A DNA stretch of 64,000 nt from an uncultured Bacteroides sp. (GTDB lineage Bacteria; Bacteroidota; Bacteroidia; Bacteroidales; Bacteroidaceae), in NCBI RefSeq assembly GCF_959029255.1, contig NZ_CAUFUE010000005.1:135814-199813 (forward strand). The letters run 5' to 3'. Position numbers and translations under genes: made by a program. How positions within the stretch are numbered: position 1 is the first letter of the stretch; the number at the start of each line of letters is the position of its first letter. The notes under the pieces were generated by a model. That model made no database searches and was not told the origin of the DNA. It was given only the letters and a program-made list of their open reading frames with translations. Below, in pieces: positions 26,852 to 36,201 of the stretch.

Positions 26852-26894
26852 GTGGCAAGCTATTATGGCTTGTCACATACATTCTTTATATTTG
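26852..26894 (+). promoter_or_regulatory. Promoter of HTCS-1 with an upstream palindrome
   Basis: A -7 box TATATTTG (26887-26894) lies 24 bases before the HTCS-1 start codon. Ten bases upstream of it is a 25-bp palindrome: GTGGCAAGC (26852-26860), 7-nt spacer, GCTTGTCAC (26868-26876), with a single mismatch. It covers the region where RNA polymerase would sit, so it could be an operator. It differs from the 24-nt element of the other promoters. Confidence 0.55.
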
Positions 26895-26918
26895 TACGGT
26901 AAATAATCTAATACCGTA

Positions 26919-29900
26919 ATGAAACGTAAACTCCTATTCGTCCTTATAATTTTCTGGGTTGCTCTTCCCGTACGGGCAGACCACTTTAAATATTCCTTTT
27001 TCTACAGCGCGGGGATGAATGAAGGGATGTCTCAACTGTCTGTAATGGCTATGTGCCAGGATACTCGCGGATACCTCTGGCTAGGTACACGTAATGGTCT
27101 GAATTGCTATAATGGAAGTACCTATACCATATATACCCATCGTTCTGGGGATTCTTTGAGTCTTGCGGATAATGAAATTTCAAGTTTGGCGGAACAAGGC
27201 GGACGGTATCTGTGGATAGGAACAAGCCACGGGGTCAGCCGTTTGTCTTTGGAGACTGATAGTATACGTAACTATTATACGAAAGATGGATTGTCTTCAG
27301 AAGGTATTCTTACCGTCTATGTAGATAGCCATCAACAAGTGTGGATAGGAAGTTACTCGGGGCTTTGCCGTTATATCCCTGATAAAGACTGTTTTGAGAA
27401 AGTCTCTTTTATAAAAGGCAGTCCGGTTGTGTCGGCTATAATGGAGGACAGTACGGGGAAGTATTGGATAGGGACAGGTCAGAATGGAATTTATCTTTGT
27501 AGCAGCAAGATGGAATTTATAAAGCATTTCTGTGAAAAAGACGGTTCTTTTGTCGGGCATCGTGTTACATCCTTATATGAAGACGCCTATCACCGCGTAT
27601 GGGCAGGTACCAATCCCGGTGGAGTTACCCGGATAGACCCTCATACGCATGCTACAGTATGCTATACGAGTAAGAACAGTGGATTGAAGAATAATTTTGT
27701 CCGCTGTATGGCTGAATGGAACGGGGAATTGTTGATGGGAACCTATGATGGCGTATATTCCTTTAATCAATTTGATAATAAAATTACCAAGGTCGGTGGA
27801 TATGGTGACTGGACTAAGCCGTTAGGGCATTACTCCATCTATTCTTTCTGTCTCGACCGCATGGGTACACTTTGGATAGGTACTTATGCCGGAGGTGTAT
27901 CCCGACTCAGCACTCTCTCTTCACGCTTTGTGCGCCATGCACCCGGAAACTGGAATAATATACAAACCGGAATATATGGTACGGCTTGTTACGACCGTAA
28001 CAATAATCTTTGGGTGGCAACGGAAGGCTATGGTCTTTTGAATTATGATATTTCTACCGGGGATACTCATTTTTATCTGATTGACTCTTCTGCATACTCC
28101 GTTTACAATGCCAATGTGATAAAATCAGTTCTTGCAGAGGAAGACTGTATCTGGTGTGGTACTACTAGAGGTGAAATCTATCGGTTTGATTTGAAAACGC
28201 GTAAATTTAAGTTATTCTATCGTTTTTCTTCATCCTTGTCGGTTTATTCCATTTTACGTGATACTTCCGGTAATTTATGGGTAGGTGCTTCCAGTGGAAG
28301 GTATTCGTTGGTATGCTTCACTCCTTCGGGTGAATTGATAGAAAAGTTGGTGGATTCTTCGGGGAAGGGATTGCCTATATATTCGGTGAGATGTTTGTTC
28401 GAAGAAAGTCCGGGCGTATTTTTGATTGGAACTAGAGGAGGCGGGCTCTTGCGTATGAAGGTAATGTCGCTGAGTGGGAAAGACAAGAAGATAGTGGGTT
28501 CTTTGGTCTCCTATACCATGAGGAATACTGATGTACGTTATAAATTAAATGCTAATTACATTTCTTCCATATTACGTACGCGAGGCGATGAACTGTGGAT
28601 TTCTACCTATGGCGGTGGGCTGTATCGCATGGATAGTGATGGAAATATTGAAAAGACCGTGACCGAAAAGGATGGTTTGATGAGCAATACTATCTGTAAT
28701 TTGTTGGAAGGAGCGGGCAATACGCTGTGGATGAGTACGGATAAAGGTATAACCGGCTATTTTTTAGAGGATGGAAGTATCAAGAATTATCCATTTTCTA
28801 ATGGTATCCAGATGCGTGAGTTTACTCTACATGGTGGCGTGACATTGCCGGATGGTACTGTCTGTCTGACAGGAAATGACGGCTTTATTACGTTCTATAC
28901 ACCTGAAATGCCAGCCAATTCATTTGTACCACCTGTTGTATTGGAGGACTTCCAGGTTAATAACCGTTTGGTATCTGTAGGAGATGAAAGTGGTATTTTG
29001 AACTCTGTGGTAGATTATGCAAAGGAAATCCGTTTGAGTTATGATCAGAATAATATAGCGATAGGATATCGTGCGCTAAACTTTATTAATTCTTCCATGA
29101 ACCGATATGCATATCGGCTCGAAGGGTACGATAAAGGTTGGAATGAGGTGGAAGGGCGTACTACCGCTTACTACACGAAACTACCGTCCGGAACCTATAC
29201 ATTCCATGTGAAAGCATCTAACAATGATGGAGTATGGAATGAAGAAGGACGTACGTTGAAAATTGTCATTGCTCCGCCTTTATGGGCAACATGGTATGCA
29301 TACATGTTGTATGGCATATTGGTGATTGCTGTAATATTTATAGTATTTTATTATTATAATATGCGTCGTATCTTGCGTGAAAAACTTCGCGTTGAGCAAC
29401 GGGAGAAGCAACAGCAGGAGGAGTTTCATCAGGCAAAGATGCGTTTGTTTACCAATCTTGCCCATGAGCTGCGTACGCCGTTGACACTAATTATTACGCC
29501 TTTCGAAGAGTTGGTGAAACGGGTGGATATAGGTGCAAATTTGCATTCCCAGCTGACGGTGATTTATAAGAATGCGCAACGCTTGCTGTTACTTGTCAAT
29601 CAGTTGATGGACTTGCAGAAGAACCAGAGTGGTGCGATGGAACTAAGGGTGAGTGAAGGGAATGTGTGTGAGTTTATCCGTGAAATCTATTATGCTTTCA
29701 AACAAATAGCGCAGACTAACGAGGTAAACTTTACCTTAAAGTGCCAACCTGATTCATTTGTAGCATGGTATGACAAGATTTTGTTGGAAAAGATAGTTTT
29801 CAACTTGCTTTCCAATGCCTTTAAATATACGCCCTCGGGCAAGGATATCCACATGGAAATAGGATATGACCAAGAGTGTGGACGTATTCTACTGCGTGTA

Positions 29901-31004
29901 GAAGATTCCGGATGTGGAATTCCTAAGGAAGAGCGTGAGAAGATATTTACTCCTTTCTATCAGGTGCCTGAGACTTCTGGTGTGAATATTTCCGGAACGG
30001 GTATCGGACTGAGTCTGGTGTATTCTATTGTAGAACTTCATAAGGGTAATATCAGGATTGAAGATCGTCCAGACGGTGAGGAAGGTACGATATTTATTGT
30101 TGAACTGCCTGCTACGGCGGATGCTTTTACAGAAGCGGAGAAAGATGTGATGCCGATGGAAACGATTGGGGATACGGCATTGGCGCAACCGGTGGAGGTG
30201 AAACCTGCACCTCAGTTACCGGGAGAAATCCGGAAAAAGCCTGTTGTGCTTATAGTGGAGGATGATAAGGGTGTGCGTGATTATCTGCGTCAGTCTTTGG
30301 AATCTGATTATGAAATATTGGAGGCTTCCAATGGTGTGAAAGGTTATGAGCGCGCGGTACAGGATTTCCCCGACCTGATATTGAGTGATATAATGATGCC
30401 CAAACGTAACGGGTTGGAACTCTGTGCCATGGTAAAAGAAGATGTGAGAATCGGACATATTCCTGTGATACTGATGACGGCACGCTCAATGGTGGTACAC
30501 ATCAAAGAAGGGTTCCAGGCGGGTGCTGACGATTATATCATTAAACCTTTCAGTATGGATATACTTCGTATTCGCATACATAGCTTGTTGCAGTCGAGGC
30601 AGCAATTGAAGAAATTGTATGGACGGCATTTCTCTCCCGAAGTGGTGGGGACTACAATGGTTTCTGCTGATGAGCGTTTCTCGCAGAAACTGTATGAAGT
30701 GATAGAAAAGCATATTTCCGATCCTGAATTATCCATAGAGATACTTTGTCAGGAAATAGGCATCAGCCGTGCAAATTTGTATCGAAAGATAAAGGCGATA
30801 TCCGAACTTTCGCCAACGGAACTGATTCGTAATAAACGTTTGGAAGTAGCTATGAAATATTTGAAGGAAACGGATATGACTATTTCGGATATTGCAGCTG
30901 CGTTAGGATTTAGTAGTCATTCTTATTTTTCCAACTCTTTCAAAGCATTGTACGGTATGTCGCCATCAGAATTTATGCAGACTAATATCAAGTTGAAAAA
31001 ATGA
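26919..31004 (+). CDS. Hybrid two-component system regulator (HTCS-1)
   Basis: One-protein sensor/regulator of 1361 residues. A signal peptide precedes a periplasmic sensor of repeated Reg_prop propeller blades (LWLGTRNGL, LWIGTSHGV, VWIGSYSGL) and a Y_Y_Y domain. A single membrane helix follows (about 790-812). The cytoplasmic part holds a histidine kinase with His849 in LAHELRTPLT, an ATPase domain (NLLSNAFKYTP about 962; GTGIGLSLV), a receiver domain with Asp1157 in LSDIMMPKR, and an AraC-type DNA-binding domain (about 1260-1355). Family members sense an oligosaccharide and activate CAZyme operons. It sits between the first CAZyme locus and the cytochrome operon and could control either. 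Confidence 0.95.
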   Translation: MKRKLLFVLIIFWVALPVRADHFKYSFFYSAGMNEGMSQLSVMAMCQDTRGYLWLGTRNGLNCYNGSTYTIYTHRSGDSLSLADNEISSLAEQGGRYLWIGTSHGVSRLSLETDSIRNYYTKDGLSSEGILTVYVDSHQQVWIGSYSGLCRYIPDKDCFEKVSFIKGSPVVSAIMEDSTGKYWIGTGQNGIYLCSSKMEFIKHFCEKDGSFVGHRVTSLYEDAYHRVWAGTNPGGVTRIDPHTHATVCYTSKNSGLKNNFVRCMAEWNGELLMGTYDGVYSFNQFDNKITKVGGYGDWTKPLGHYSIYSFCLDRMGTLWIGTYAGGVSRLSTLSSRFVRHAPGNWNNIQTGIYGTACYDRNNNLWVATEGYGLLNYDISTGDTHFYLIDSSAYSVYNANVIKSVLAEEDCIWCGTTRGEIYRFDLKTRKFKLFYRFSSSLSVYSILRDTSGNLWVGASSGRYSLVCFTPSGELIEKLVDSSGKGLPIYSVRCLFEESPGVFLIGTRGGGLLRMKVMSLSGKDKKIVGSLVSYTMRNTDVRYKLNANYISSILRTRGDELWISTYGGGLYRMDSDGNIEKTVTEKDGLMSNTICNLLEGAGNTLWMSTDKGITGYFLEDGSIKNYPFSNGIQMREFTLHGGVTLPDGTVCLTGNDGFITFYTPEMPANSFVPPVVLEDFQVNNRLVSVGDESGILNSVVDYAKEIRLSYDQNNIAIGYRALNFINSSMNRYAYRLEGYDKGWNEVEGRTTAYYTKLPSGTYTFHVKASNNDGVWNEEGRTLKIVIAPPLWATWYAYMLYGILVIAVIFIVFYYYNMRRILREKLRVEQREKQQQEEFHQAKMRLFTNLAHELRTPLTLIITPFEELVKRVDIGANLHSQLTVIYKNAQRLLLLVNQLMDLQKNQSGAMELRVSEGNVCEFIREIYYAFKQIAQTNEVNFTLKCQPDSFVAWYDKILLEKIVFNLLSNAFKYTPSGKDIHMEIGYDQECGRILLRVEDSGCGIPKEEREKIFTPFYQVPETSGVNISGTGIGLSLVYSIVELHKGNIRIEDRPDGEEGTIFIVELPATADAFTEAEKDVMPMETIGDTALAQPVEVKPAPQLPGEIRKKPVVLIVEDDKGVRDYLRQSLESDYEILEASNGVKGYERAVQDFPDLILSDIMMPKRNGLELCAMVKEDVRIGHIPVILMTARSMVVHIKEGFQAGADDYIIKPFSMDILRIRIHSLLQSRQQLKKLYGRHFSPEVVGTTMVSADERFSQKLYEVIEKHISDPELSIEILCQEIGISRANLYRKIKAISELSPTELIRNKRLEVAMKYLKETDMTISDIAAALGFSSHSYFSNSFKALYGMSPSEFMQTNIKLKK

Positions 31005-31075
31005 AAGGGACTTGTCTCAAAAGTCTTTATTCATTGTCTTAAATGAATGGGGAAGAGGTTTTTTGTACATTATTG

Positions 31076-31128
31076 CAAGTTGATGAGACGTTATTATAAG
31101 TTCTGTATGCTGTTTTGTGCTATTTTTG
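31076..31128 (+). promoter_or_regulatory. Candidate regulated promoter of the cytochrome operon (24-nt element + 21 nt + -7 box)
   Basis: The -7 box is TATTTTTG (31121-31128), 30 bases before the ATG at 31159. The 24-mer at 31076-31099, halves CAAGTTGATGAG and ACGTTATTATAA, agrees with the 45959 element at 15 of 24 positions and with the 51418 element at 16 or more. It was found by the fixed spacing, so the assignment is tentative. Confidence 0.45.
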
Positions 31129-31158
31129 CGTGTGATTAAAAAGCTTAATTTGATAACT

Positions 31159-32952
31159 ATGAAATATAGAAATTGTAAATTTACAAAGATTGTTTTACCT
31201 ATCGTCTTGGTAGCGGTCATGTTCGCTTTCACAACCCATACGACGGAACAGCCGGAAGGTACGCCTTTATTTATAACAAGTATAGTTCCTTATAAAGCGG
31301 GAATGATTGTTACGCAGAAAGGCGTTAAGAAGGTTACCGTTTATTCGTCCGATTATAAGGAACGTTTACAGGAATGGAGTTTGGATGAAATTCCTACAGG
31401 TGTTGTAATCGATGGTGAGCAGATAATCGCGACAGTAGCAGGTGAACATAAAAATGGAGTCTATTTCCTTTCGGCTTCTGTTCCGTCAGATAAAAGTTTT
31501 CTGGAGACAGCTTCAGGTGCATGTGCACCGTTGCTGGATGCACAAACTGGAAACTTATATGTCTGTAACCAGTTTGCGGGGACGGTTTCTGAGATAGATA
31601 AAGATGAAAAGAAGGTGTTGAGAACGGTACATGTTCTACGTGAACCGAAGTCCATAGTGCTGGATTCTAAAGGCAAACATTTGTTTGTTGCTAATTTCCT
31701 TCCGGCGCAACGGGCAGATGTAGATACTGTAGCGGCTTGTGTTTCTGTAATAGACAAGGAGAGTTTTCAAAAGGTAAAAGATATACAGTTGGCAAACGGA
31801 AGTAATGCCCTGCGGGGAATGACTATTTCTCCCGACGGACGTTATTTATTGATTACACATAACTTGGGACGCTTTCAGGTTCCTACTTCCCAATTGCAGC
31901 AAGGATGGATGAATACAAGTGCCATGAGCGTAGTGAATCTTGAGACACTGAATTTTGAAGGTGCCGTATTGTTGGATGAGCCGGAACGTGGTGCTGCCGG
32001 AATTTGGGATGTGAAGTGCACGGATGACAAGATTGTAATCAGTCACTCGGGAACACATGAGATAAGTGTGATTGATTATCCTGAGTTTGTGCAAAAATTT
32101 GAACAGTATCCGCAGAAGGATGCTTTGGCATACGATTTACGTTTCCTTTATGGCATACGCCAACGGATTGCATTGGTAGGTAATGGGCCGAGAAGCTTTA
32201 TGATTAAGGATGGAAATGCTGTGGTACCCACTTACTTTTCAGATACACTGAATGTGGTAGATTTGAATTCTGCTTCCGTTCAACCGATTGATATGGTGAA
32301 GAATAGGGTAGAAAGCCGTATAAATAGGGGAGAGAAGTATTTTAATGATGCTGAATATTGTTTCCAGAACTGGCAGTCTTGTAATGGTTGCCATCCCGGA
32401 GATGCCCGTATGGATGCTATGAACTGGGATTTGATGAACGATGGTATCGGTAATTCCAAGAATTGCAAGAGTTTATTGTTCTCTCATGTCACACCTCCCG
32501 CTATGATTTCCGGAATACGTGCTTCTTCTTATGTGGCTGTGCGTACCGGATATAAATTTATCCAGTTTACAGATTTACCTGAAGAATTTGCCACTTGTGT
32601 AGATGAATATCTTTTATCTTTAAAACCGCTTCCCAGTCCTTATTTGGTGAATGGAGAGCTGTCGGAGAAGGCACAGCGGGGACGTAAAGTCTTTGAAAAA
32701 TTCAAATGTGATGAATGTCATTCAGGACCGTATTATACGGATATGCAGATGCATCGTATTGGAGAGGATATCGAGTTTGAGAAAGGTTGGGATACTCCTA
32801 CTTTACGGGAGGTTTGGCGCACTGCTCCTTATTTATTTAATGGAAGAGCGGCTACAATGAAAGAGGTTTTTGAAGTATACAAACACGGTATAGATAAAAA
32901 AATATCATCGAAAGAAGTTGATGAACTTGTTGAATATGTGAATTCACTCTGA
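31159..32952 (+). CDS. Beta-propeller / dihaem cytochrome c (peroxidase- or MauG-like) fusion
   Basis: About 597 residues from the ATG at 31159; the upstream GTG at 31117 lies inside the -7 box region. An N-terminal hydrophobic segment is followed by a YncE/lactonase-like propeller (about residues 40-380). The C-terminal half has two haem-attachment motifs, CNGCH (408-412) and CDECH (517-521), and the cytochrome c peroxidase-type ending DTPTLREVWRTAPYLFNG. Related dihaem proteins reduce peroxide or oxidise a partner protein or small molecule in the periplasm. Here it heads an operon whose distal end encodes its own haem-attachment machinery. Confidence 0.85.
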   Translation: MKYRNCKFTKIVLPIVLVAVMFAFTTHTTEQPEGTPLFITSIVPYKAGMIVTQKGVKKVTVYSSDYKERLQEWSLDEIPTGVVIDGEQIIATVAGEHKNGVYFLSASVPSDKSFLETASGACAPLLDAQTGNLYVCNQFAGTVSEIDKDEKKVLRTVHVLREPKSIVLDSKGKHLFVANFLPAQRADVDTVAACVSVIDKESFQKVKDIQLANGSNALRGMTISPDGRYLLITHNLGRFQVPTSQLQQGWMNTSAMSVVNLETLNFEGAVLLDEPERGAAGIWDVKCTDDKIVISHSGTHEISVIDYPEFVQKFEQYPQKDALAYDLRFLYGIRQRIALVGNGPRSFMIKDGNAVVPTYFSDTLNVVDLNSASVQPIDMVKNRVESRINRGEKYFNDAEYCFQNWQSCNGCHPGDARMDAMNWDLMNDGIGNSKNCKSLLFSHVTPPAMISGIRASSYVAVRTGYKFIQFTDLPEEFATCVDEYLLSLKPLPSPYLVNGELSEKAQRGRKVFEKFKCDECHSGPYYTDMQMHRIGEDIEFEKGWDTPTLREVWRTAPYLFNGRAATMKEVFEVYKHGIDKKISSKEVDELVEYVNSL

Positions 32953-32976
32953 TGATATGTATGCAAAAAGGAAGCT

Positions 32977-34131
32977 ATGACTACTAAAAAAGAAAATATT
33001 GAAATAATACATCGTTTCTTCCAGACCAAGAAAGCAACTTTTGGTGAGATGGTGGCTAAGTTGCTTGAGCAATATGCCGCGTCTTATCTGCCTGTGCGTT
33101 TGGTCTTCTTTGGGGCACCCGTTGATAATGAGGAATATGTTTCTCAATTTGCCTTTTTGAAGGAAACTGTGGGACGGAAATTTCCAACGGGAAAGCCTTT
33201 GGTTAGTTATGTTGCCCAGCCTGTTGATACGGAAGGTATCGCTATGGAGGCACATGAAGTGGTGCTGACTAATCAAGATGTGGTTTCTTATCGGAATTAT
33301 GCTGATATACCTTATATAATAGTAGAACGTGAAGGATGTAAACGGTTGTTTTTGGGTGGTGTGATAGGAGATGTATTGCATCAGAGTATTCGCGAACAGT
33401 CCGATGATGTCTTCGCGCATATTAACCGGGTATTGAAAGTGGAACAAATGCCGGTTTCGGCCATCATCCGCCAATGGAACTATATCGAGAAGATTACGGA
33501 ATATGATACTGCCGGACATCAGCATTATCAGGATTTCAATGATGCACGTTCTCTGTTTTATGAAAATATAGAATGGAAAACCGGTTATCCTGCGGCAACG
33601 GGAATAGGTACTCAATGGGGAGGTGTCATGATAGATATGGATGTGCTTGTTTGCAAGGATAGAACGGTGTTGGTGGCAGGAGTGGACAACCCATTGCAGG
33701 TGGCGGCGCATGCTTATTCTCAAAAGGTGTTGCTTGGAGAAACAGTGATGCAACGAAAGACAACTCCTAAGTTTGAGCGTGCTAAAGCCGTGTGGAAAGA
33801 AGATCATGGCTTTGTCTATATATCAGGTACGGCAGCCATTCGTGGGGAACTAAGTTTGGAAGGTGTCGGTATAGAAGAACAGACGTTGACAACTCTGGAG
33901 AATATTGAGTATCTGGTTTCTGCCGAAAACCTGAAACGTACCGGTGTACCGGTGACTAAAGATACCGAATTGATAAATTTCCGTGTGTATGTAAAACACT
34001 GGGAGGATTTAGAGAAAGCTAGAAAAGTAGTAGAAACGAGATATCCTGATTTACCTGCTATCTATACGCTTACGGATGTGTGCCGTTCGGAGTTGTTGAT
34101 AGAGATAGAAGGAATGGGCATGCTTCAATGA
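32977..34131 (+). CDS. Chorismatase-like protein (FkbO/Hyg5 type, YjgF/RidA fold)
   Basis: A 384-residue cytoplasmic protein without signal peptide. It shows the two-domain YjgF-like pattern of FkbO/Hyg5/XanB2 chorismatases: VRLVFFGAPVDNEEY early, RQWNYIEKIT and YQDFNDARSLFYE in the middle, then GYPAATGIGTQWGGVMIDMD and a second YjgF-like unit (AAIRGELSLEGVGIEEQTLTTLENI, read in two halves around GVGIEE). Known members convert chorismate to a dihydroxycyclohexadiene carboxylate or to hydroxybenzoates. Activity here is inferred from family resemblance only. A DAHP synthase gene nearby would feed the same pathway. Confidence 0.65.
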   Translation: MTTKKENIEIIHRFFQTKKATFGEMVAKLLEQYAASYLPVRLVFFGAPVDNEEYVSQFAFLKETVGRKFPTGKPLVSYVAQPVDTEGIAMEAHEVVLTNQDVVSYRNYADIPYIIVEREGCKRLFLGGVIGDVLHQSIREQSDDVFAHINRVLKVEQMPVSAIIRQWNYIEKITEYDTAGHQHYQDFNDARSLFYENIEWKTGYPAATGIGTQWGGVMIDMDVLVCKDRTVLVAGVDNPLQVAAHAYSQKVLLGETVMQRKTTPKFERAKAVWKEDHGFVYISGTAAIRGELSLEGVGIEEQTLTTLENIEYLVSAENLKRTGVPVTKDTELINFRVYVKHWEDLEKARKVVETRYPDLPAIYTLTDVCRSELLIEIEGMGMLQ

Positions 34132-34159
34132 AGAAAACCAATTTAAAAATAAAAACAAT

Positions 34160-34840
34160 ATGAAAGTAAAGAAAGTATTAACGTTGGCATTGATTGCCAT
34201 TTGCGGTATGGGAATGGTTGCTTGTACGGCAGAAACTAAAAAAACAGAACAAGTTATGACACAGGAAAAAGCTACGTATCAGAAGAAGTACACGAACGCT
34301 GACTTCTACAAAGATGGTAAGTTTGATCAAGAAGCTGCTAAAAAAGCTTTCCTTGATATGTTTGATTTCTATGGATATCCTTTCACTCCGTTGATGGAGA
34401 AAGATATCTGGTTTACAGATTTTGGTTTGGGTGATTTTGAACACGTAGGTATGGGCGGTATTTTCTGGATTAACGATCCTGAATACGGATATTTCGCTCA
34501 TAATATCTATCTGTTGCCGGGTCAGATGATTCCGGAACACGCGCACGTAAAAACAAAATACCCTGCCAAGCATGAATCTTGGATGGTAAATCATGGTTGG
34601 GTTTATAATTTCTCCGAGGTAGGTGACGAAACGCCGAATGCTCCTGAAATTCCGGCAGGTCATGGTCCTATCAAGAGCAAGAACTTCGTTGTTCAGAAAG
34701 TGGGAGATGTTCTTCGCTTGAAACAACTGGAAACTTATCATTTCATGATGGCAGGTCCTGAGGGCGCTATCGTAGAAGAATGGGCATGCTACCATGATAA
34801 TGATGGCCTGCGCTTTACAAATACAAAAGCTGCATTGTAA
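34160..34840 (+). CDS. Cupin lipoprotein with D-lyxose isomerase-type metal site
   Basis: A 226-residue protein whose N-terminus looks like a lipoprotein signal (GMGMVACTAE). The cupin core has the metal ligands His127 and His129 (PEHAHVK), Glu139 (KHESW) and His194 (TYHFM). Their order and spacing are very close to the site of YdaE-type D-lyxose isomerase, as is the sequence MVNHGWVYNF. That family interconverts an aldose and a ketose. Export of such an enzyme is unusual and would put the step in the periplasm. It lies 18 nt before the VOC gene. Confidence 0.7.
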   Translation: MKVKKVLTLALIAICGMGMVACTAETKKTEQVMTQEKATYQKKYTNADFYKDGKFDQEAAKKAFLDMFDFYGYPFTPLMEKDIWFTDFGLGDFEHVGMGGIFWINDPEYGYFAHNIYLLPGQMIPEHAHVKTKYPAKHESWMVNHGWVYNFSEVGDETPNAPEIPAGHGPIKSKNFVVQKVGDVLRLKQLETYHFMMAGPEGAIVEEWACYHDNDGLRFTNTKAAL

Positions 34841-34858
34841 TCTAAAAAACGTAATACC

Positions 34859-35173
34859 ATGAGAAAGATAAATCACATTGGAATACCTGTTCAGCACCCG
34901 GTACCGGGCGAAGTTTATAATGATGGAATGAAGGTTTACCTGACTGACTTTGCCCAAAGTCCAAATAAGATAGAGTTCCTTCGTTTTGATAAAGATAGCT
35001 GGATGCCTGCAAAGATTCAGGAGTTGGCTCATATTGCCTACGAAGTTGACGATTTGGACAAAGAGTTGGAAAATGCTAAGGTTTTGCTTCCCAAGACTGT
35101 TGTCAATGCAAGCCTGACCATAGCTTTCATTGAAGAAGAGGGTATTGCTTTGGAATTGATGCAGTTTAATTAA
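34859..35173 (+). CDS. Small VOC/glyoxalase-fold protein
   Basis: A 104-residue single-module vicinal oxygen chelate protein: KINHIGIPVQHP at the start, IEFLRFD and ELAHIAYEVDDLDKELE in the middle, and IAFIEEEGIALELMQF at the end. The first His (KINHIG) and a late Glu (ALELMQ) are typical metal ligand positions. VOC proteins act as isomerases, epimerases or lyases on small carbonyl compounds. In this operon a role on a keto sugar or its phosphate is plausible. Specificity is unknown. Confidence 0.7.
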   Translation: MRKINHIGIPVQHPVPGEVYNDGMKVYLTDFAQSPNKIEFLRFDKDSWMPAKIQELAHIAYEVDDLDKELENAKVLLPKTVVNASLTIAFIEEEGIALELMQFN

Positions 35174-35191
35174 ACAATATAAAAAAGAATT

Positions 35192-36199
35192 ATGATACAT
35201 AAGTTTATAAATGACCCGGATAACCTGACTACTGAATTGTTGGAAGGTTATGTAATGGCATATAGTGACCAAGTAGCTATCGGAGGAGAAAATATCATCG
35301 TACGTGCACATGCCAAGTCAGAAGATAAAGTGGCGGTTATCACTTTGGGTGGTTCGGGACACGAACCTGCATTAAGTGGTTTTGTAGGGGATGGTATGTT
35401 GGATTGCTCGGTAGTAGGAGATATTTTTGCTGCTCCGGGTGCTCAACGCGTTTTCCAGGCTTTGCAGTTATTTAAGCGTGAAGCCGGTATTTTGTTGGTG
35501 GTACTGAATCACTCTGGTGACGTGATGAGTGCAAATATGGCTTGCCAGTTAGCAGAACGTGTGGGCATCAAGGTGAAGACGATTCTTACTCATGATGATA
35601 TCAGTGCCGGACTTGATGCTCCTGATGACGATCGTCGTGGATTGGCCGGTTGTGTTCCTTTGATTAAAATTGTGGGAGCTGCCGCAGAAGAAGGAAAATC
35701 TTTGGATGAAATCATTGAGATTGGCGAGCGTTTCAACAAAAGGGTTGCGACTTTGGCAGTTGCTATGAAGTCTTGTACACATCCACAAAATGGAATGATG
35801 ATTTCTGAACTTCCTGATGGAGAAATAGAAATCGGTATGGGGCAACATGGTGAAGGCGGAGGTGGACGCAAGAAACTGGTTTCAGCAAATGAAACGGCAG
35901 AAGAAATGATTGGCCTGTTGATGAAGAAATTGAAACCCAAAGCCGGTGACAAGGCGTTGCTGATTATCAATGGCGTAGGTGCTACTACTCACATGGAAAT
36001 GAATATTATATACCGCAAGGCGCATCAGGTTTTGGAGAATGCAGGTCTTGAGGTAGCGGCAAGCCGTATTGGTGAATTGTTGACAGTTCAGGAACAAGCC
36101 GGTTTCCAAATGATTCTTGCTTTGCTGGATGCCGATCATGTTGATTATCTGAATAATAAAATGTCGAATGCTCCTTATTGGACGACTATTGGAAAGTAA
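35192..36199 (+). CDS. dhaK: DhaK-type dihydroxyacetone/ketose kinase subunit
   Basis: Substrate-binding subunit of a two-subunit dihydroxyacetone-type kinase, 335 residues, cytoplasmic. Hallmarks are LGGSGHEPALSGFVG, LVVLNHSGDVMSANMA, RRGLAGCVPLIKI and His219 in GMGQHGEGGG, the residue that binds the carbonyl of the substrate covalently. The family phosphorylates dihydroxyacetone, and related members phosphorylate erythrulose and other short ketoses. The dhaL partner follows 2 nt after the stop. No PTS DhaM is seen nearby, so the pair is probably ATP-dependent, although this is inferred. Confidence 0.9.
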   Translation: MIHKFINDPDNLTTELLEGYVMAYSDQVAIGGENIIVRAHAKSEDKVAVITLGGSGHEPALSGFVGDGMLDCSVVGDIFAAPGAQRVFQALQLFKREAGILLVVLNHSGDVMSANMACQLAERVGIKVKTILTHDDISAGLDAPDDDRRGLAGCVPLIKIVGAAAEEGKSLDEIIEIGERFNKRVATLAVAMKSCTHPQNGMMISELPDGEIEIGMGQHGEGGGGRKKLVSANETAEEMIGLLMKKLKPKAGDKALLIINGVGATTHMEMNIIYRKAHQVLENAGLEVAASRIGELLTVQEQAGFQMILALLDADHVDYLNNKMSNAPYWTTIGK

Positions 36200-36201
36200 A
36201 C

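Noticed and set aside
31029..31048. Hairpin ATTCATT/AATGAAT after HTCS-1
   Set aside because: A 7-bp AT-only stem without an adjacent T tract; too weak to call a terminator.
31117..31158. Upstream GTG start for the beta-propeller cytochrome
   Set aside because: It overlaps the -7 box at 31121-31128, so it would lie upstream of the transcript start; the ATG at 31159 begins a normal signal-like sequence.
36178..36201. Upstream TTG start for DhaL
   Set aside because: It lies within dhaK; the ATG at 36202, 2 nt after the dhaK stop, gives the usual DhaL N-terminus.
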